64,000 nucleotides of DNA from Trematomus loennbergii (lineage: Eukaryota > Chordata > Actinopteri > Perciformes > Nototheniidae): contig JAAOOA010000026.1 of the NCBI GenBank assembly GCA_012861695.1, forward strand, positions 9,332,661 through 9,396,660, in the 5' to 3' direction. The notes under the pieces are model-generated. The model was given only the letters and a program-made list of their open reading frames with translations. It made no database searches and was not told where the DNA came from. This document shows positions 58,384 through 64,000 of this stretch, piece by piece; the first letter of the stretch is position 1; each line of letters opens with the position of its first letter. A program made the translations under genes and the position numbers.

Positions 58384-61204
58384 TCAGTATTTCAGAGCCT
58401 TTGGCACCTCCCATGTAAAGAGGTCTCGACCAAAGTGCCCGTAAGCTGCTGTGCGCTGGTAGATCGGCATCTTCAGATCAAGATCCCTAAGGCAGAAATA
58501 AAAACATCGTTTTATAGAGACCAAAAGTATGTGTAAAATGGGATCTTAACTAAACGAGAAATTAGACACCACAGGATACCTCACGATAACTCCTGGACGA
58601 AGATCAAAGTTCTTCATCACAATTTCCAGCAGCTCCTTCTCGCTCTTCTCGGACGTCCCATAGTGGAAGATGGAGACGGAGAGTGGATGGGCAATCCCAA
58701 TGGCATATGCTACCTAAAACAGATGAACCCATTAAGATGTTTTTGTGAAGCTGGAGAGACATTTTAGATACTACTAGATAATACTTTAGATTAGATGCTG
58801 AGACCACAGCATATAAAATATGTTTTTACACAACAAGGTTTCTCACTTTTTATTACATTCTTTATGCATTAGCATTACTACTAACAGGAACTCTGTGATG
58901 GGGTAATTGGAGTAAACGGAGTAAACCATTACGTATTTTATTCCACATGCCATAAGACCGTTTTTTGGGTGGGATTACTGTTATTGCATTTTTGGAAGCA
59001 TCTACATGTCTGATTCTGTAATAAATCGATTTGGGGCAAGATATCACTTTACTTTGCTGTACACTCACCTGGACCAACACCCGCTTGCAGAGCCCTGATT
59101 TCACCAGAGATTTGGCCACCCAGCGGGCAGCATAGGCTGCAGAGCGATCTACTTTGGTGTAGTCCTTCCCAGAAAAGGCTCCACCTCCATGGGCACCCCA
59201 GCCCCCGTAAGTATCCACAATGATTTTACGGCCAGTTAGACCATCACCCTGTGGGAAGAAAAACAGGAGTTATGAACATTTATGACAAACACAACTTTCA
59301 TTATTTTATTCAGTTTTAAAGTGCTCTTGTCTCACCTGTGGTCCTCCGATGACAAAGCGTCCGCTGGGCTGCATGTGGTAACCGTTTCCTCGTCCAGGTA
59401 GCCACTAGGAATGACCGCTTTCACCACCTGCTCCTTCAGACATCTGCGCATCTCGTCCAAAGCGATAGCCTCATCGTGCTGCACAGACACCACAACGGTG
59501 TGAACACGCAGCGGCTGCATGGCGCCTCGATCCTGTCTGTACTGAACAGTCACCTGAGGGGAACAACAAACACAATAAAGAATAAGATTAGATAATACAT
59601 TTATTGGTTTACTATTTTATTGTCAATCTCAATCTGCAAAGTAAATTATCAAATATGTTAGCCGTTACAAAAATGTTAGGCTGTAAAAACATGCATGTAG
59701 GACAAAATTCAACCATGGTGTTTTTTCAGGAGACGCAGTGCTTAAAACCAATTAGAGCCAATGGGATCATTTATAAAGTGCCATAAAGCATTTAGTGTTG
59801 ACTAACCCTCGCACCCCTTTTACTCCCGGCAGCCCATCTTATCCCACCAAAGCAAACCTAGGGTACGCACTGCAAATGCATATATTAAGTCTATACCACA
59901 TTTACTTACGTTTGCCATAAGTAATGTAAACACACCATTGTAAATGATGTGTTATTTCTTTGTCCTACCTGAGTTTTGGAATCAGGCCGGAGCCACGGCA
60001 GCGTCCCATCTCGGCGCAGCTCAGCCATCTTGGCATTGAGTTTGTGAGCCAGGACGATAGTGAGCGGCATACACTCCTCAGTCTCATCAGTGGCATATCC
60101 GAACATCAGACCCTGTGAGAGGTGCAGTCACAAACCACAGCATTAATAGAGGTCAGAAAAACATCATAAACTTTGTAACACCACATTTATGGCTACAGTT
60201 ACCCGGTTGTGGATCATGCTCAAACATAAATCTAAAAACCCTCTGACCTGGTCACCGGCTCCCACGTCCTCCTCTTTGCGATCCATGTGAACGCCCTGAG
60301 CAATGTCGGGGGACTGCTGCTCCAAAGCCACCAGCACATTGCAGGTCTTATAGTCAAAACCTGTAAAACAAGACCGTGAGCCTCAGTAAACTGTTTCACA
60401 TGACAATCCTCAGCAAGGCCCTTTTAAATATTTACGTTTATTTAAAAACTCTGATCACTCATCATGTTGACCATATAATTGTGTACGTTTGTTTATTCAA
60501 AAATGTGTAATGTCAGGTAGTCAAACCTGTTTAAGACTATCAGTGTTTTCTTAGCTGCTATATTCAAATTCAGAAGTCATTCGCTCAATGTACCCTTTTT
60601 CAGTTTTCACGATGCAAAATGATAGTTTAGTATATAATATCACCGGTAGTGGACAATAGGGCTGTACCCGAATATCCGAATATTCTTTCGTTGGAGTACT
60701 ATTCGGGTTTCAATTTCGTTATTCGGATATTCTTATTTTTTCGCAGCATATGTAGATATGACTTTTCTCCAATCTCCATCACGTTGTTTCCATAGCAACA
60801 ACAACTTCCTGTCAACAGCGCTAACTCTCCTTCAAAATAAAAGCATGTCCATAAAAAATAGGAAGCCAAGCCAAATTACACTTAAGACATATGTGACCTG
60901 CTCTATCGAAATCAGTCGCATTGACCCGGAGACACATTTTGAGTTGTATACACTGTTGGAAAGAGGAGATTCCTAGCTTTCTAATGATATCAGGATTGTT
61001 TTGTACTCCAAATATTAAGCAAAATATGTCACATTATATAATGACTGTCACCGAGTCATCATTTTGAGAAAAAGGCCTTCAAAGTTTCCTCTTCTCTGGA
61101 ATCCATCGATCTGATTGATTATTAGCGGAGCAAATGATCAAAATAGTCCGGAGGGAAAATATTTCCGTTTGGATTACTGGTCTGGGGGAAGCTCGCGAGT
61201 GCGT

Positions 61205-61240
<36 letters not shown>

Positions 61241-62751
61241 TTTTGCGTTTGTGTATATTGTGTTTGTTTCCCGGGGAAAACACTCACGAGAAACACCGGC
61301 TGTTGTTATAACTGCTGTGACGTTAAATGACTCCGTTCTCCGCTTGTAATTATGCCGTTACAAGCTTCAAAGTTGTATTTATCATCTAAATTTGCCGAAA
61401 CAAGTTTAATATTCTGAAAGCCAAGACATTGTTTATTTGAAATCAGATGAAAACAAACTGTAACGGACCCTGCCGTGTTATCTATGATTACTATATGCCT
61501 TACATTCATAATTTCAGCCGGAGGGAGGGGGTGCGGCGCTGCGGAAGAGCAGATTGCGAGTGAGAGGTGCTTGTCATCTTCCCTTTACAAGCTTCAAACA
61601 TGTATTTATCGTGTGATTTTGGAAATAAAAGTTTCATATTCTGAAAGCCAAGACTTTGTTTATTTAAAATCAAACAAAACACCCGAACCCCGAAAAAATA
61701 GTTTTTTACGCAAATCCACGTTTATTTTTAAATGAGCCGTTGCGACTTCCGACTGATTTCGATAGAGCGGGTCACATATATACAACTGCAACGAAAGTAA
61801 CAAACACAATGCGATATCCTTTTCAATTTCAAAGAACACAAATTGGGTTATATACATTAACAAATAACTATAAAACAACAATACTGTAGAATAACTAAAT
61901 GAATGCCGTGAATAAACCGAAATACACGTGAAGCGGTTTGCTGCTGATTATTACGCACCTCCCCCCGCGCGGGCCGAATATCCGAATATTCGCTGCTGAT
62001 TATACCGAATACCGGAGCCCGAAAAATGGTATTCGGGACAGCCCTAGTGGACAATAACCAAGTACACTAAGTCAAGTACTGTACCTAAATACAATTTTGT
62101 ACAATTTTGCTGCTTATAATTGTTGACTTTTCACTTAAGTATGGATATTTGTCAGGGACTTTTACTTGTTGGAAAGTATTTCTAGACTGTAGTATTTATA
62201 TTTAAGTAGATCTGGATTTTTTGTACAATACTGAAAAGCATTCACTATGTGGGATGATTGCAGTCCAAAATAACTTTAATTCTCGCTACATATTCTGACA
62301 ATACTGCTACTTCTTTGGAAACGAGGAAATCTTTAGGGTGAATTGATACAATCCTATGTGTAAATCTAAATACTCACATATTTTAAATAACTGCTATAGT
62401 TTGTATTTAGGAAAGAGGTTTTAACTGTTACTTTAAAACCATACCTTTGGAGGAGTCGTCATACCCAATGTGTTTGATTGTTTCCCTGACAATCTTCTGG
62501 TAGTCAACGCTGGCTCTGGAGGTGATCTCCCCCCAGCAGGATCATCCCTGTCTTAGCAACAGTCTCTGAGGACACAATGACATGCAGTGGATGAGAGTAA
62601 GACTAAGTAAAACGGATCATTAAGGACAAGGTGGTGAAGGTTGTCAAAGCCAACAAAGATTTCACTTTCGTACCACATGCTACTTTGGCATCAGGGTCTT
62701 GTCTGAGGTGTGCGTCCAACACAGCATCACTGATTTGGTCACAAATCTTAT
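58384..62751 (-). CDS. mat2a: S-adenosylmethionine synthase, MAT2A type (mat2a), exons 2-9; 5' end outside window
   Basis: Makes S-adenosylmethionine from ATP and methionine in the cytosol and nucleus. Exons in transcription order: 62751-62674, 62565-62445, 60360-60248, 60112-59969, 59553-59336, 59248-59069, 58713-58580, 58486-58384. They begin [15 protein letters not shown] and end [17 protein letters not shown]. The first exon (about 91 bases, through GEGHP) is not seen up to base 64000. Landmarks: [88 protein letters not shown]. Exon 6 is 218 bases where phase requires 219: a T is lost from the GTTTACC-type run at 59378-59383. Exon 3 is also out of frame at the C run 62529-62534 (LLAGEI region). 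In such a conserved essential gene these are most likely sequence errors. MAT2A fits better than MAT1A by sequence, by the 3'-UTR hairpins and by linkage. Confidence 0.95.
60657..62046. mobile_element. hAT-type element, 1390 bp, in mat2a intron 3
   Basis: Identical 8-bp flanks GTGGACAA at 60649-60656 and 62047-62054. Inverted ends TAGGGCTGTACCCGAAT and (opposite strand) TAGGGCTGTCCCGAAT, with nested ccgaatatccgaatattc motifs. The interior has a GT microsatellite and no transposase frame. The flanking DNA is itself a hAT-N fragment, so this is a nested insertion. Confidence 0.88.
61211..61238 (+). repeat. (GT)14 inside the hAT element
   Basis: Perfect GT dinucleotides within the 1390-bp element, producing artefactual Cys/Val frames. 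Confidence 0.9.
62055..62255. mobile_element. hAT-N fragment interrupted by the 1390-bp hAT
   Basis: Reads aagtacactaagtcaagtac and gggacttttacttgttggaa, the word set of the hAT-N family. Its terminus lies across the insertion at about 60645. Confidence 0.5.
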
Positions 62752-62759
62752 CTGTAAAT

Positions 62760-64000
62760 AAACACAAAGACATTCAGTTTTATATGATACAAAACAGTAA
62801 AGCAGGAAACTCGTTTTGGCCTGAAAAATACTTTGATTGTTATTTCCTTATCAAACCAGTTAGCCAATTATGTTTCACTGAAAAGACTGATAAAATAATT
62901 GCTACAGCTGTACAAGGAATGTTTGCCTTTTTCCTTCCACAGCTCCCTAATTCCTAAACCCTTTGAGGCCTTCCCTCCCTGACATGTACTGCAATTATTA
63001 CTGCAATTAATCCCCTAAAACCCAATTCAGGACTAGTGTGACAGCATTTCTAAGAGGATCGAAGCAGTTTGAATTTGTTCCAAATAAGTAAGCAGCTTTC
63101 TATTAATGCAGAGTAAATGTACACTTAAACACACCTTTAGTAGAAATCTCTTTAGGTGCTTCTATGTTCCTGCAACTATAAACAATGTGTATGTGACTGT
63201 GTTACATCCACAGATGATCAGAAGCCCCTGCACTGCCTATAATTAGGACTACTGGTAAGCCTATTAACAATGAAGCTCGCCCAACTTAGGACGGAAACTG
63301 CAGCGTATTGTACAAGCTGCAGTAAAATGTTCTCAAATTGAAACGCAGTATGCTGAAGATGTACTGTACTGTTATTTGTTTAGTTTTTATGAACAGTTTC
63401 GAAGTTTAATGGATACTTTGGAGGCCGAAATGTGTATAAGTTAACATTTAGTTCAGCCTCACTGACAGCACAGAACCACATACTAAAAGGTTTCCAAATT
63501 ACCATAATGCTTAATCGAGTTCTAAAAAAAGGCTTCATCATAGAGAACATTGTTCACGTACGTTTTGTGGGTTTTGATGTGGACCTGGTTCAATTTAATC
63601 TAGATGTAGGCCTTTAAAAAGCAGTGAAATCTCCTTTTTTTATGCATGTTCACAAATACGACAAATACTTTACAAGTGGAACATGTATCTCTTGCTTATC
63701 TATGATAATCTAGTTCAGTGAAAGTATGGACATTTTTGTAGGAGACCTCGTTCAATGTGATCCAGGTTTTGGCAAAATAAAAAACACGTACTGACGTCTT
63801 CCCTTTTTTGCATTATTCATAACAGAATATAGGTTTGACAAAGTTGTAAGTGGGTTTCAGACAGCGTAACGGCTTTACCTGCCTTTCTAACATGCTTTCA
63901 CAACAGTATGAGACACAATGTAAGTCTCATTCAGTAAGTAAAGTTTACACTCTAGAGCAGGAGAACCAGAAGCTGGGAATCTGAACGAAACTTCAGCGTG
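62760..64000. other. mat2a intron 1 (partial), no exon seen
   Basis: Non-coding DNA upstream of mat2a exon 2. I looked on the minus strand for the first coding exon (ending in a Gly-Glu-Gly-His-Pro codon run before a GT) and did not find it, so it should lie beyond base 64000. Confidence 0.55.

Noticed and set aside
61115..61349. Cys/Val-rich plus-strand frames
   Set aside because: GT microsatellite within the mat2a intron hAT element.

Overview
The window is vertebrate nuclear DNA and almost certainly from a teleost fish. Genes are split into many short exons with GT-AG introns. The spacers are full of fish-type repeats: non-autonomous hAT elements, L2/CR1-like LINE 3' ends, a tRNA-derived SINE, TTAA-flanked MITEs and long CA/GT microsatellites. 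The encoded proteins are clear vertebrate orthologues. I cannot name the species; a percomorph is my guess.

Layout: (1) 1.7-11.8 kb, + strand: ggcx, vitamin K-dependent gamma-glutamyl carboxylase, 15 coding exons. (2) 14.7-21.0 kb, - strand: snx24, a small PX-domain sorting nexin, 7 coding exons. (3) 22.5-27.4 kb, - strand: lox, lysyl oxidase, 7 coding exons. (4) 27.4-33 kb: spacer with a (CA)63 tract and repeats. (5) 33.4-39.8 kb, - strand: an MPO/EPX-type heme peroxidase (mpx-like). Its last peroxidase exon can splice in phase to a collagen-like exon and a C1q exon, suggesting a peroxidase-collagen-C1q fusion. (6) 40-49 kb: repeat-rich spacer with two antisense LINE remnants. (7) 49.3-55.0 kb, + strand: a surfactant protein B-like saposin precursor (sftpb-like). 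(8) 58.4-62.8 kb, - strand: mat2a, S-adenosylmethionine synthase, convergent with sftpb; its first coding exon lies beyond the window. The mat2a 3' UTR holds four hairpins with the UACAGAGAA-type loop that METTL16 reads in mammals.

From memory, ggcx, sftpb and mat2a are neighbours on human 2p11.2, while snx24 and lox are neighbours on 5q23. The window therefore joins two ancestral blocks, with the peroxidase gene between them. Most of these products act in or through the secretory pathway (GGCX in the ER; LOX, peroxidase/C1q and SFTPB secreted or granule-stored), but I see no operon-like logic.

Quality caveat: at least a dozen coding exons or junctions carry small indels, mostly one base lost from a short homopolymer. 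Exon phases and conserved sequence show where the frame should run. This looks like residual long-read sequencing error, although the excess in the peroxidase gene could include real decay. No prokaryotic features, CRISPR arrays, rRNA or functional tRNA genes were seen.
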